This document shows positions 49,017 to 57,183 of a stretch of 64,000 bases of DNA, piece after piece. The stretch's first letter is position 1; every line of letters begins with the position of its first letter. Location: NCBI RefSeq assembly GCF_032586175.1, contig NZ_JAWHTE010000013.1, forward strand, positions 62,001-126,000, written 5' to 3'. This DNA is from Ovoidimarina sediminis. GTDB taxonomy: Bacteria > Pseudomonadota > Alphaproteobacteria > Rhodobacterales > Rhodobacteraceae. Under the pieces are notes generated by a model. That model made no database searches, had not been told where the DNA came from, and worked only from the letters and a program-made list of their open reading frames with translations. Made by a program: the position numbers and the translations under genes.

Positions 49017-49565
49017 ATGTCTAACGGGATGGCAGTTACGATCCGGGAGGCAAGAGAAGACGACATCGCCAGTGTCGCGGCGATCTATGCTGACGCCGTT
49101 CTGACTGGGTTCGGAACATTTGAAACCACCCCTCCCAGCGAGGAGGAAATGGCGAAGCGGTACACGGCGCTCGCATCCGCCGGTCACCCCTATCTCGTCG
49201 CCGAAATGGAAGGAGTGGTAGTGGGATACGCCCATGCAGGGCCCTACAGGCCGCGGCCGGCCTATCGGAACACAGTCGAGTGTTCAGTTTACGTCGAGAA
49301 GGAATCAAAGAGACGGGGCATCGGAAAGAAACTTCTCGAAGCCCTTCTTGAGGCGTCGGAGGAGAAGGGATTTCGGCAGATCGTAGCGGTGATCGGAGAC
49401 AGCGGGAATACTGCTTCGGTGGCGCTTCACGCGTCTTGCGGGTTTGCGCATGTGGGTACGCTGCGGTCCGTCGGACGGAAGCATGGCCGCTGGCTCGACA
49501 CGGTGATCGCGCAACGCCCTCTTGGTCGCGCGGACAGCGCAGATCCGGATAGCGAGACACCGTGA
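49017..49565 (+). CDS. Phosphinothricin N-acetyltransferase-like GNAT protein
   Basis: A 182-residue GNAT of the Pat/Bar (MnaT) group: V-T-I-R-E-A-R-E-D-D-I-A-S-V-A-A-I-Y start, A-G-P-Y-R-P-R-P-A-Y-R-N-T-V-E-C-S-V-Y-V substrate segment, and the CoA loop K-R-R-G-I-G-K-K-L-L-E-A. Members acetylate phosphinothricin, methionine sulfoximine or similar amino acids. Start could be 49017 or 49029; neither has a strong ribosome site. Divergent from gbsR. Confidence 0.85.
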   Translation: MSNGMAVTIREAREDDIASVAAIYADAVLTGFGTFETTPPSEEEMAKRYTALASAGHPYLVAEMEGVVVGYAHAGPYRPRPAYRNTVECSVYVEKESKRRGIGKKLLEALLEASEEKGFRQIVAVIGDSGNTASVALHASCGFAHVGTLRSVGRKHGRWLDTVIAQRPLGRADSADPDSETP

Positions 49566-49779
49566 GGCTTGATTCGACGGTCAAAAGGCCCCAAGCGGCT
49601 GCAAGGTGGCGCCGGAAGGCACAGGAATAAACTTGCGTCTTCGCCGTGTTTCACGCCAAAAATCGTCGCGTCGAGTTCCATTTCGAGAGCAAAAAGTACT
49701 CGCGATTAAAGGGACTGGTCATAAATAAACGAAACTGGTAAAGAAACTTCACCAATTTGGAGAAGACGGGAGGATACCC

Positions 49780-50823
49780 ATGAAGTTCAAGGCCCTGGCA
49801 GCAGCCAGCCTTATCGCTCTGTCCGCAGGTTCTGCCAGCGCGCAGGAAACTATCGAAATGACGTCTTCCTTCGGGAAGAACCTGCCGATCCTTGGCACCG
49901 CGGCGGTCGACTTCGTCGAGAAGATCAACAGCATCTCCGAGGAAGTCGAGTTCGAGCATTTCGATCCCGGCGAACTGGTTCCAACCCTTGAAGCGCTTGA
50001 CGCCGTTTCGAACGGATCGGTCGACGCCAGCTATGCAACTTCGGGCTATTGGCAGGGCAAGATCACGGCTGCATCGCTTTTCGCTGCTGTACCGTTCGGT
50101 CCTGAAGCCGGTGAATTCCTGGCCTGGATGCTCTATGACGATGGTCACGCGTTGTTCCAGCGGATGTATGATGAAGCCGGCTACAACGTGCATGTCCTGC
50201 CCTGTGGGATCATCGCCCCGGAAACCTCTGGCTGGTTCAAGAACGAGATCAACTCGCTTTCGGACCTCGAGGGCCTCAACATGCGCTTCTTCGGCCTGGG
50301 TGCCGAAGTGATGCAGAAACTGGGTGTCTCGACCTCGCTTCTCGCCGCGGGCGACATCTTCCCGGCCCTAGAGCGTGGCGCGATCGACGCGACCGAGTTC
50401 TCGATGCCGCTGATCGACGCGCGCCTCGGCTTCCACAACATCGCGAAGTACAACTACTTCCCCGGCTGGCACCAGCCCGCCACGATGTTTGAACTGCTTG
50501 TCAACAAGGACGTCTGGGACGGGCTTGACGAGCGGGCGCAAAAGCAGATCGAAGTGGCCTGCCTTGCAAACATCACGACGAACTACGCAGAAGGCGAAGC
50601 CAAGAACTTCCAGGCGATGATCGACAACACCGAACAAAACGGCGTGACGATCAAGAAGTGGTCGCCCGAAGTACTCGCTACTTTGGAATCCACGTGGAAC
50701 GAGGTGGCCGCAGAACTGGCGGCAGAAGACGCCTTCTTCAAGGAGGTCTGGGACGATCTTCAGGAATTCCGCGCCGGCTACAAGGTGTGGAACGATGCGA
50801 TCTACCTGCCGCGTCCGCGGTAA
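49780..50823 (+). CDS. dctP: TRAP transporter substrate-binding protein (DctP family, TakP-like)
   Basis: A 347-residue periplasmic protein with a Sec signal (residues 1-21, cleaved after A-S-A). The carboxylate-binding Arg segment G-L-N-M-R-F-F-G-L-G near residue 167 and A-I-D-A-T-E-F-S-M-P-L-I-D-A-R-L-G near residue 205 match the TakP / mannitol-chloroaromatic subgroup. Preceded by GGGAGG. It delivers an organic acid, possibly a 2-oxoacid, to the membrane permease encoded downstream. 214 bases with no gene precede it. Confidence 0.9.
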   Translation: MKFKALAAASLIALSAGSASAQETIEMTSSFGKNLPILGTAAVDFVEKINSISEEVEFEHFDPGELVPTLEALDAVSNGSVDASYATSGYWQGKITAASLFAAVPFGPEAGEFLAWMLYDDGHALFQRMYDEAGYNVHVLPCGIIAPETSGWFKNEINSLSDLEGLNMRFFGLGAEVMQKLGVSTSLLAAGDIFPALERGAIDATEFSMPLIDARLGFHNIAKYNYFPGWHQPATMFELLVNKDVWDGLDERAQKQIEVACLANITTNYAEGEAKNFQAMIDNTEQNGVTIKKWSPEVLATLESTWNEVAAELAAEDAFFKEVWDDLQEFRAGYKVWNDAIYLPRPR

Positions 50824-50844
50824 GGCCTGAAACATCGATACCTG

Positions 50845-50871
50845 CCGGGGCGGCTTGCCGCCCCGGTTTTT
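50845..50871 (+). terminator. Attenuator-like hairpin between dctP and dctQ
   Basis: CCGGGGCGGC-TT-GCCGCCCCGG followed by TTTTT: an intrinsic terminator form inside the operon, 22 bases after dctP. It likely lets dctP be made in excess over the membrane subunits, as is usual for binding-protein operons. Confidence 0.85.
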
Positions 50872-50911
50872 CACGCGGACCACAGTGCCGCGTGACCAGA
50901 AGGGGCGCCAC

Positions 50912-51712
50912 ATGCAGAAGACCGAAGAACTGATCCAGCTTTCCGATCCCGGGGAGGTGGGCCGGGCCGAACACAATCGCGGCGACCGGATCGTCGTATG
51001 GATCTCGAACTTTTTTGCATGGCTGTTCCCGGCGCTGATGGTCGCGATCTGCGCACAGGTGGTCTTGCGTCAAGCGGGCCACAACCAAGCCTGGCTCGAC
51101 GATTTCCAGTGGTGGCTCTACGGCGCTGCTGTACTTGTCGGTATCGGCTACGCCGTGACTACGAACAGCCATGTGCGCGTCGACATTTTTTATGACAACT
51201 ACAGCGATGAAAAGAAGGCCCGCACCGAGGTTGTAGCGCTGGTCTGGCTGTTCCTCCCGTTCATACTTTTGTCGTGGGACGTGACGTTCCACTATGCGGT
51301 GGCATCGGTCGTCGCAGACGAAGGCTCGGACAGCCCGAACGGTCTTCACAACCTCTGGATCCTAAAGGTGTTCATGAATGCCGCCTTCCTGTTCATCGCT
51401 TTCGCGATCTGGGCGGCTTACGTGCGCAACCTCTCAAAACTGACGGAGCCGACGCTTTTCAAGCAACTGCTGGTTGCCTTCCCTACCGTGTGGTTTGCGA
51501 TGAACCTCGCCTGTTACTATGCGATCTGGTGGTTTCTGCGGCTGACAAGCGGACCCGATGTATCGGCGCGCGATATCGGCCGGATGGACATATTCGATGA
51601 ATTCGAGCTTGGGCCTTACGAGATCAAGTACACCGTCGTGATTGCGCTGGTGGCAACAATCGTTCTTCTCATTCTCGTGCGCCTGTTCTCAGGCCGCCGG
51701 TCGGGGGCCTGA
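50912..51712 (+). CDS. dctQ: TRAP transporter small permease (DctQ family)
   Basis: A 266-residue membrane protein, longer than the usual 160-180. The DctQ core has four helices, with Q-V-V-L-R, the R-V-D-I-F-Y motif and W-W-L-Y-G-A-A-V-L-V-G-I-G-Y; additional helices follow to the C-terminus. This long form accompanies TakP-type TRAP systems. AGAAGGGG lies 10 bases before the ATG. dctM starts three bases after its stop. Confidence 0.9.
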   Translation: MQKTEELIQLSDPGEVGRAEHNRGDRIVVWISNFFAWLFPALMVAICAQVVLRQAGHNQAWLDDFQWWLYGAAVLVGIGYAVTTNSHVRVDIFYDNYSDEKKARTEVVALVWLFLPFILLSWDVTFHYAVASVVADEGSDSPNGLHNLWILKVFMNAAFLFIAFAIWAAYVRNLSKLTEPTLFKQLLVAFPTVWFAMNLACYYAIWWFLRLTSGPDVSARDIGRMDIFDEFELGPYEIKYTVVIALVATIVLLILVRLFSGRRSGA

Positions 51713-51715
51713 TCG

Positions 51716-53155
51716 ATGGAATGGTTTCTCGCCCATGCGACCGTGAATGAAATCGCCGTACTTGCGATGTTCCTGATGTTCATCTGGATGCTTTTCCGCG
51801 GCATTCCGGTTGCAATGGCCCTCGTCGGGGTCAGCCTTGTCTTCATCCTGATTTCGCAGATCGCCCTCGACCCCTATCGCAGCGTGTTTCGCGACGTGAT
51901 CGCCTTTGACCGCGTCGGGCTCGAATACCAGAGGCTCCTCGCACTTTCGGGGCGGCTGTTCGGCTCAATCGTGAAGAACCCTGTGCTGGTCGCGCTACCG
52001 ATGTTCATCTTCATGGGGCTCATGTTGGATCAGTCGGGCGTCGCGCAGCGGATGATGCATTCGATGCAGAAGCTGTTCGGTGGATTGCGTGGCGGGCTGT
52101 CACTGACGGTTCTTCTGATAGGGATTATCCTCGCGGCCTCGACAGGCGTAATCGGTGCATCGGTCACGCTTCTGGGCGTTATGGCCCTGCCTGCGATGAT
52201 GGCCCAGAACTACTCCAAACCCATTGCCACGGGCACGATCGCTTCGGCGGGAACGCTGGGTATTCTGATTCCGCCGTCGATCATGCTGGTGATCATGTCG
52301 GATCAGCTTGCGATCTCACTGGGCGATCTGTTCATGGGGGCGCTTTTTCCGGGGCTGATCCTGGGGGCTCTCTATATCGTATTCATTGTCATCTACGGCT
52401 TCGTTTCGCCGAAATCGATGCCGGCGCCAGAACGCGTCGAGGCGATTCACTGGGCCGAAGTGCGCGACGTTCTTCTGGCCGTGATCCCGCCCCTGTTCCT
52501 GATCCTTCTCGTGCTGGGATCGATCTTCGCCGGGATCGCCACCCCGACCGAAGCGTCAGGTCTTGGTGCCGCGGGTGCAACGCTTCTGGCGGCTTTGAAC
52601 GGCAAGCTGAACTACAAGGTTTTGAAGGAAGTAAGCCGCTCGACGCTGAACACCTCGGGCTACATCGTGGGGATCTTCCTCGCCGCGAACTTCTTTGCCT
52701 TTGTCCTGAGGCGCTACGGCGGAGACGAAATTATCGAGCTGATGGTGGGGAACGCTTTCGACGAACCCTACATGACGGTGCTTTTCATCCTCTTCATCGT
52801 TTTCCTCCTGGGGTTCCTTCTGGACTGGATCGAGATCACGATAATCATCATGCCGCTGATGCTTCCGATCATCATCGGCCTGAACCTCGACATCCCCGGA
52901 TTCGACCAGGTGCGCGACCCGTCGGTTGTATGGTTCGCAATTTTGGTGGCGGTAACACTGCAGACGTCGTTCCTGACACCACCCGTGGGCTTCGCCCTGT
53001 TCTATCTGAAGGGCGTGTGTCCACCGGGTGTAACGCTTGGGCATATCTATCGCGGGATCATTCCCTTCGTGATCCTGCAGTTGATCGGTCTCTTCATCGT
53101 GTTCGAGTTCCCGGCGCTAACCACTTGGTTGCCATCCGTAGCATACGCGGACTAG
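51716..53155 (+). CDS. dctM: TRAP transporter large permease (DctM family)
   Basis: A 479-residue protein with about 12 helices. Family marks include A-L-P-M-F-I-F-M-G, A-S-T-G-V-I-G-A-S-V-T, G-I-L-I-P-P-S-I-M and A-T-P-T-E-A-S-G-L-G-A. It moves the substrate with a cation gradient, together with DctQ and the periplasmic DctP. Ends with a hydrophobic helix and a short tail. Confidence 0.94.
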   Translation: MEWFLAHATVNEIAVLAMFLMFIWMLFRGIPVAMALVGVSLVFILISQIALDPYRSVFRDVIAFDRVGLEYQRLLALSGRLFGSIVKNPVLVALPMFIFMGLMLDQSGVAQRMMHSMQKLFGGLRGGLSLTVLLIGIILAASTGVIGASVTLLGVMALPAMMAQNYSKPIATGTIASAGTLGILIPPSIMLVIMSDQLAISLGDLFMGALFPGLILGALYIVFIVIYGFVSPKSMPAPERVEAIHWAEVRDVLLAVIPPLFLILLVLGSIFAGIATPTEASGLGAAGATLLAALNGKLNYKVLKEVSRSTLNTSGYIVGIFLAANFFAFVLRRYGGDEIIELMVGNAFDEPYMTVLFILFIVFLLGFLLDWIEITIIIMPLMLPIIIGLNLDIPGFDQVRDPSVVWFAILVAVTLQTSFLTPPVGFALFYLKGVCPPGVTLGHIYRGIIPFVILQLIGLFIVFEFPALTTWLPSVAYAD

Positions 53156-53191
53156 GCGCTTTCCACACCTGCGCCTCCAACACACCAAAAG

Positions 53192-53223
53192 GGGCCACAT
53201 TCGCCAGGAGGCGAATGTGGCCC
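53192..53223 (+). terminator. Long perfect hairpin after dctM
   Basis: A 14-base-pair perfect stem (GGGCCACATTCGCC and its complement) with an AGGA loop, 36 bases past the stop. No U-run follows, so it may be a Rho-assisted or mRNA-stabilising structure. The rest of 53156-53395 shows no gene. Confidence 0.7.
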
Positions 53224-53395
53224 GAATTCTGTAACAGATTCAGGATTGCGCAAGTCTGCGATCTCTGAAGGCATCATCGAACGACGCCCAAGCAACCGGT
53301 TGATTCCATGACGTCGAAACTCAACATGCAGGTTTTCAGCCTCTACCTTGTGCTAATAGTCGGCGGGTGACGCTGCCTCGATCAGAATTGTTGCG

Positions 53396-53617
53396 ATGCT
53401 GGGGTCCATCATAGGTGGCTATTACCTTCTCGCTGCGCGGGCCGGGCTGACAGACATATATCGGTGGTGTATCCCGTTAAGGCTTTATGTTGCGGCCTTC
53501 ATGTCAGGATTGTTTGCCTTCGAATTTGTCGGAGCCGGCATTCTGCTTTTCGCCGCACCCGACATAGCCGGTGCCGCTTGGACGTTTATCGTGCTTCGGA
53601 ACAACGCTGGGCTTTGA
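53396..53617 (+). CDS. Small hypothetical membrane protein
   Basis: A 73-residue frame with two hydrophobic helices (about 1-14 and 30-52, A-A-F-M-S-G-L-F-A-F-E-F-V-G-A-G-I-L-L). No ribosome site is obvious and no family is recognised. It lies on the same strand, 78 bases before the GT-like gene. Hydrophobicity and codon bias favour a real gene weakly. Confidence 0.4.
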   Translation: MLGSIIGGYYLLAARAGLTDIYRWCIPLRLYVAAFMSGLFAFEFVGAGILLFAAPDIAGAAWTFIVLRNNAGL

Positions 53618-53695
53618 CAGGAGGCTGACGACCCCTCGACGCAAGCCCTGTGACCACTATACTCGCGCCAAGACAATGGGCAGGCGACCCGATCG

Positions 53696-54694
53696 ATGCA
53701 GACCCCCCAAAGACCCTTCAATATCATGATCGTCGCCCAGCGCGGGCGGCTATCGTTCGAAGCACTGATTTTCGCGGCGAGTCTAAGGGCGCAGGATTCA
53801 AAATTCCAAGGGCGTCTCTTCGTGGCGGAACCCAAGGCTGGGCCGTTGTGGTCATTCGATCCAGGTATCCAGCGGGACGACATCCGCGAAGCGCTCGCTC
53901 GGCTCGGCTCGGAGGTTGTGCCGTTCGAAAACCGGGTTTTCGGCGAAAGTTACCCCAATGCAAACAAGGCCGAGGGATTAAGTATCCTGCCCGAGGGTGA
54001 GCCATTCGTTTTCTTTGACAGCGATACTCTGATCACAGGGCCGCTCAGCGCCCTGCCCTTCGATTTCAGCCGTCCAACGGCCTCGATGCGGCGCGAGGCA
54101 ACTTGGCCGAAGATCGAACTTTACGGTCCCGGCTACACCGAAACATGGCGAGCGCTCTATGACCGGTTCGGGCTCGACTTCGAAAGCTCGCTCGACCCAA
54201 ACCATCCCGATGAGTTCTGGCAGAGATACCTCTATTTCAATGCCGGCTGGTTCACAGGGGCGTGTCCCCGGACATTCGGGGCCCGCTTTACGGAGGTCAT
54301 GCGCGAGATCCGCGACGACACGCCGCCTGAGCTTGTGTGTCAGCCTCTTTACCCCTGGCTCGACCAGATCGCACTGCCGATTGTCATCCACGAACTCGGC
54401 GGCGGGCGGCCACCGCCGGACCTGGCACCGTTGGACGACGGAAGGATGGCCTGCCACTGGCGGGCGCTGCCCCTGCTGTATGCGCGGGAGGATGACCGGG
54501 TGATTGAAATCCTCAAAGATGTGACAGCCCCAAACTGGTTGAAGAAGACCCTCAAAGAATACGAGCCGTTTCGTCGTATGATCTTCCAGGGCCGGGGGGA
54601 AAAGGTAAGGGCGCTGTTCGACCGTGACGCCCTGCCCCGCAAGGAACAAACGATCCGCAACCGGATCAAATCGAAAAACCTTTGGATGCGTTGA
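53696..54694 (+). CDS. Putative glycosyltransferase-like protein (GT-A type)
   Basis: A 332-residue cytoplasmic protein. It starts F-N-I-M-I-V-A-Q-R-G-R-L and contains P-F-V-F-F-D-S-D-T-L-I near residue 105, the D-x-D kind of metal-binding motif of GT-A sugar transferases, and Y-F-N-A-G-W-F near residue 181, as in GT8-like enzymes. A C-terminal basic segment (R-N-R-I-K-S-K-N-L-W) ends it. Substrates unknown. Next gene is 67 bases on. Confidence 0.65.
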   Translation: MQTPQRPFNIMIVAQRGRLSFEALIFAASLRAQDSKFQGRLFVAEPKAGPLWSFDPGIQRDDIREALARLGSEVVPFENRVFGESYPNANKAEGLSILPEGEPFVFFDSDTLITGPLSALPFDFSRPTASMRREATWPKIELYGPGYTETWRALYDRFGLDFESSLDPNHPDEFWQRYLYFNAGWFTGACPRTFGARFTEVMREIRDDTPPELVCQPLYPWLDQIALPIVIHELGGGRPPPDLAPLDDGRMACHWRALPLLYAREDDRVIEILKDVTAPNWLKKTLKEYEPFRRMIFQGRGEKVRALFDRDALPRKEQTIRNRIKSKNLWMR

Positions 54695-54761
54695 GCGCCC
54701 CTCTCGGAATTTTTCCGAAACGATGTATAGTCGCCCGAAGTAACGCAGTCGGACTACACAA

Positions 54762-55652
54762 ATGCCCTCTGATCCCTCTCGGACGCGCGAGACCAATACA
54801 GCTGATCTCGTTGCAGAAAGCCTGATGCCAGGCCGCCCCGATGCGGTGAGGCGGCTGTTCAATGCACAGGGCGCACCGGCACCCACCATCCTCTGGTCGC
54901 CCGAACTTAGTGAACTTCCCAGCCCGCAAATGCGTCGGTTCGCAGCACTTCTGGATACGTGGCGCGACGCTGATGGGCGGGTGCCCCGAGATGATTTTGA
55001 TCTCGAGGCCTTCGAGGGCCTTAAGGACTGGATCATGCTCGTGGAGCCCGAAGGCGAAAGCTTCCGCTACAGCTATTATGGCAAGGGAATCCAGAACCAC
55101 TATGGCCGCGACCTGACGGGGTTGTTGACACGCGAGATCGGCGGGCACATCGCCCAGTTCTTCGAGGGTGTTTATCGCGCGGCGCACCAGCGGGGCGAGT
55201 GGGTCTATTCCGAACACGAGCCTCCTCAGGCTGTGTTCGTGCGTGCATGGCGCAGGTTGATCGTGCCTCTTTACACCGGGGACGAAGTGATCAGTGCCTT
55301 TGCAGTCGTAAACCTGCCGGAGAATGAGCTGCGCGCCGGATTGGAGCTGATGCCCGATCCAGTCTTCGTGATCGCCGAGGATCACAGCGTTCAATACGTG
55401 AACCGTGCGGGTTTGAGGTTCTTTGACTTAAGCCCTACCAGGCAACCTGCGGAAAACTTGCAGGACTTGACCGGAATCGCATTGGAAAACGCCGGATCAG
55501 CGGAAAATATGCTCGCCGCAGGCCGTGTCGTCGACAGTATCCAGCTAACGCTAAAAGGCGGGATCGCCGAGCGGCTGGTGATGACAGTGAGCGCTGCCGA
55601 ACATCGCGGCAGGGCATATTATGTCGCGGTAATGCGCCTCATTCCTACCTGA
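54762..55652 (+). CDS. PAS-domain protein (PAS_5-like plus PAS)
   Basis: A 296-residue protein. Residues about 55-175 look like the PAS_5 domain common in alphaproteobacteria (L-L-D-T-W-R-D-A-D-G-R-V-P-R-D-D-F-D and F-R-Y-S-Y-Y-G-K-G-I). A second PAS follows from about 205 (L-M-P-D-P-V-F-V-I-A-E-D and Y-V-N-R-A-G). No kinase, cyclase or DNA-binding output domain is present, so it may work through a partner. Confidence 0.75.
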   Translation: MPSDPSRTRETNTADLVAESLMPGRPDAVRRLFNAQGAPAPTILWSPELSELPSPQMRRFAALLDTWRDADGRVPRDDFDLEAFEGLKDWIMLVEPEGESFRYSYYGKGIQNHYGRDLTGLLTREIGGHIAQFFEGVYRAAHQRGEWVYSEHEPPQAVFVRAWRRLIVPLYTGDEVISAFAVVNLPENELRAGLELMPDPVFVIAEDHSVQYVNRAGLRFFDLSPTRQPAENLQDLTGIALENAGSAENMLAAGRVVDSIQLTLKGGIAERLVMTVSAAEHRGRAYYVAVMRLIPT

Positions 55653-55748
55653 GCTTCCTCCCGGCCCCTCAACACCTGCCGGTTGCCGCGTCGAGCGCGA
55701 TCCCCTAAACCTGCGCCCAATAATAACGGCACCGTCAGGGAGACGATC

Positions 55749-57038
55749 ATGACCGACAAGAGCCGCGGCTTTGACACGCTGCAGATTCACGGGGGCGCCG
55801 CACCCGACCCGGCAACCGGCGCACGACAGACGCCGATCTATCAATCCACCGCGTTCGTTTTTCGTGATGCAGAGCATGCAGCGGCTCTCTTCAACCTTCA
55901 GGAAATCGGCTTCATCTATTCTCGCCTGACAAACCCCACGGTTTCGGCACTTGCGGACAGGATCAATGCGCTGGAAGGCGGCGCTGGAACTATTTGCTGC
56001 TCGTCGGGACATGCAGCACAAATCATGGCGCTGTTTCCGCTCATGGGACCGGGATGCAATATCGTGGCCTCGACCCGTCTTTACGGCGGAACGGTGACGC
56101 AGTTCAGCCAGACGATAAAGCGCTTCGGCTGGTCCTGCACTTTCGTCGATTTCGATGATCTTGCTGCCCTCGAGGGCGCGGTGGACGAGAACACCCGCGC
56201 AATCTTCTGTGAATCGATCGCGAACCCCGGCGGGTACATCACCGATCTCGATGCGGTGGCGGACGTTGCGAAAAAGGTGGGCCTGCCGCTGATCGTCGAC
56301 AATACATCGGCCACACCGTACCTCTGCCGCCCGATCGAGCACGGGGCGACGCTGGTGGTAAACTCGACCACGAAGTACCTGACCGGAAACGGTACCGTCA
56401 CCGGCGGCGCAATCACGGATTCCGGTAAGTTCGACTGGTCTGCCTCGGGCAAGTTCCCGTCTCTTTCAGAGCCGGAGCCGGCCTATCACGGGCTCGCATT
56501 TCATCTGGCACTGGGGCCGATGGCCTTCACATTCCATTCGATTGCCGTTGGATTGCGCGACCTGGGAATGACGATGAACCCGCAAGGAGCACATTACACG
56601 CTTCTCGGGATCGAAACTCTTTCACTTCGGATGGACAAGCACGTCGCGAACGCCCGCAAGGTGGCGGAGTGGTTGGAGAATGACGATCGGATCGACTTCG
56701 TAACCTATGCCGGTCTCCCTTCATCGCCGTATTACGACCGGGTGGAGCGCATCTGTCCCAAGGGAGCAGGCGCGCTTTTCACTTTCGGCGTGAAGGGTGG
56801 GTACGACGCCTGTGTGAAACTGATCGACTCCGTAGAGTTGTTCAGTCACGTGGCGAACCTGGGCGACGCGCGTTCGCTCATCATCCACTCAGCCTCGACC
56901 ACGCACCGGCAGCTTTCGCCGGAGCAGCAGGAGGCAGCCGGGGCTGCACCCAATGTAGTAAGGGTTTCGATCGGCATCGAAGATCCTGACGATATCATCG
57001 CCGATCTCGATCAAGCGCTGGCAAAAGCGACCGCCTGA
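55749..57038 (+). CDS. metY: O-acetylhomoserine sulfhydrylase / cysteine synthase-type PLP enzyme
   Basis: A 429-residue Cys/Met-metabolism PLP enzyme. The opening F-D-T-L-Q-I-H-G-G and Q-T-P-I-Y-Q-S-T-A-F-V-F, the Y-S-R-L-T-N-P-T motif, and the PLP-lysine segment N-S-T-T-K-Y-L-T-G-N-G (about residues 204-214) match O-acetylhomoserine aminocarboxypropyltransferase. It makes homocysteine from O-acetylhomoserine and sulfide. A terminator follows. Confidence 0.93.
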   Translation: MTDKSRGFDTLQIHGGAAPDPATGARQTPIYQSTAFVFRDAEHAAALFNLQEIGFIYSRLTNPTVSALADRINALEGGAGTICCSSGHAAQIMALFPLMGPGCNIVASTRLYGGTVTQFSQTIKRFGWSCTFVDFDDLAALEGAVDENTRAIFCESIANPGGYITDLDAVADVAKKVGLPLIVDNTSATPYLCRPIEHGATLVVNSTTKYLTGNGTVTGGAITDSGKFDWSASGKFPSLSEPEPAYHGLAFHLALGPMAFTFHSIAVGLRDLGMTMNPQGAHYTLLGIETLSLRMDKHVANARKVAEWLENDDRIDFVTYAGLPSSPYYDRVERICPKGAGALFTFGVKGGYDACVKLIDSVELFSHVANLGDARSLIIHSASTTHRQLSPEQQEAAGAAPNVVRVSIGIEDPDDIIADLDQALAKATA

Positions 57039-57055
57039 TCCGGAAGCGAAAGGGG

Positions 57056-57083
57056 GGCGCGGGAGATTACCCGCGCCGCTTTC
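57056..57083 (+). terminator. Terminator after metY
   Basis: GGCGCGGG-AGATTA-CCCGCGCC, eight base pairs, followed by GCTTTCTT. The T-tract is short but placed as expected. Confidence 0.65.
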
Positions 57084-57183
57084 TTATGCGGTAGGGCTCC
57101 GCTTTCCCCTTCTCCTGCCAAGACAGGTTTACGCTGCGCCGCAAAGGCCCTAAGCCTATGCTGCACCCGCGAAGAGAACACCC

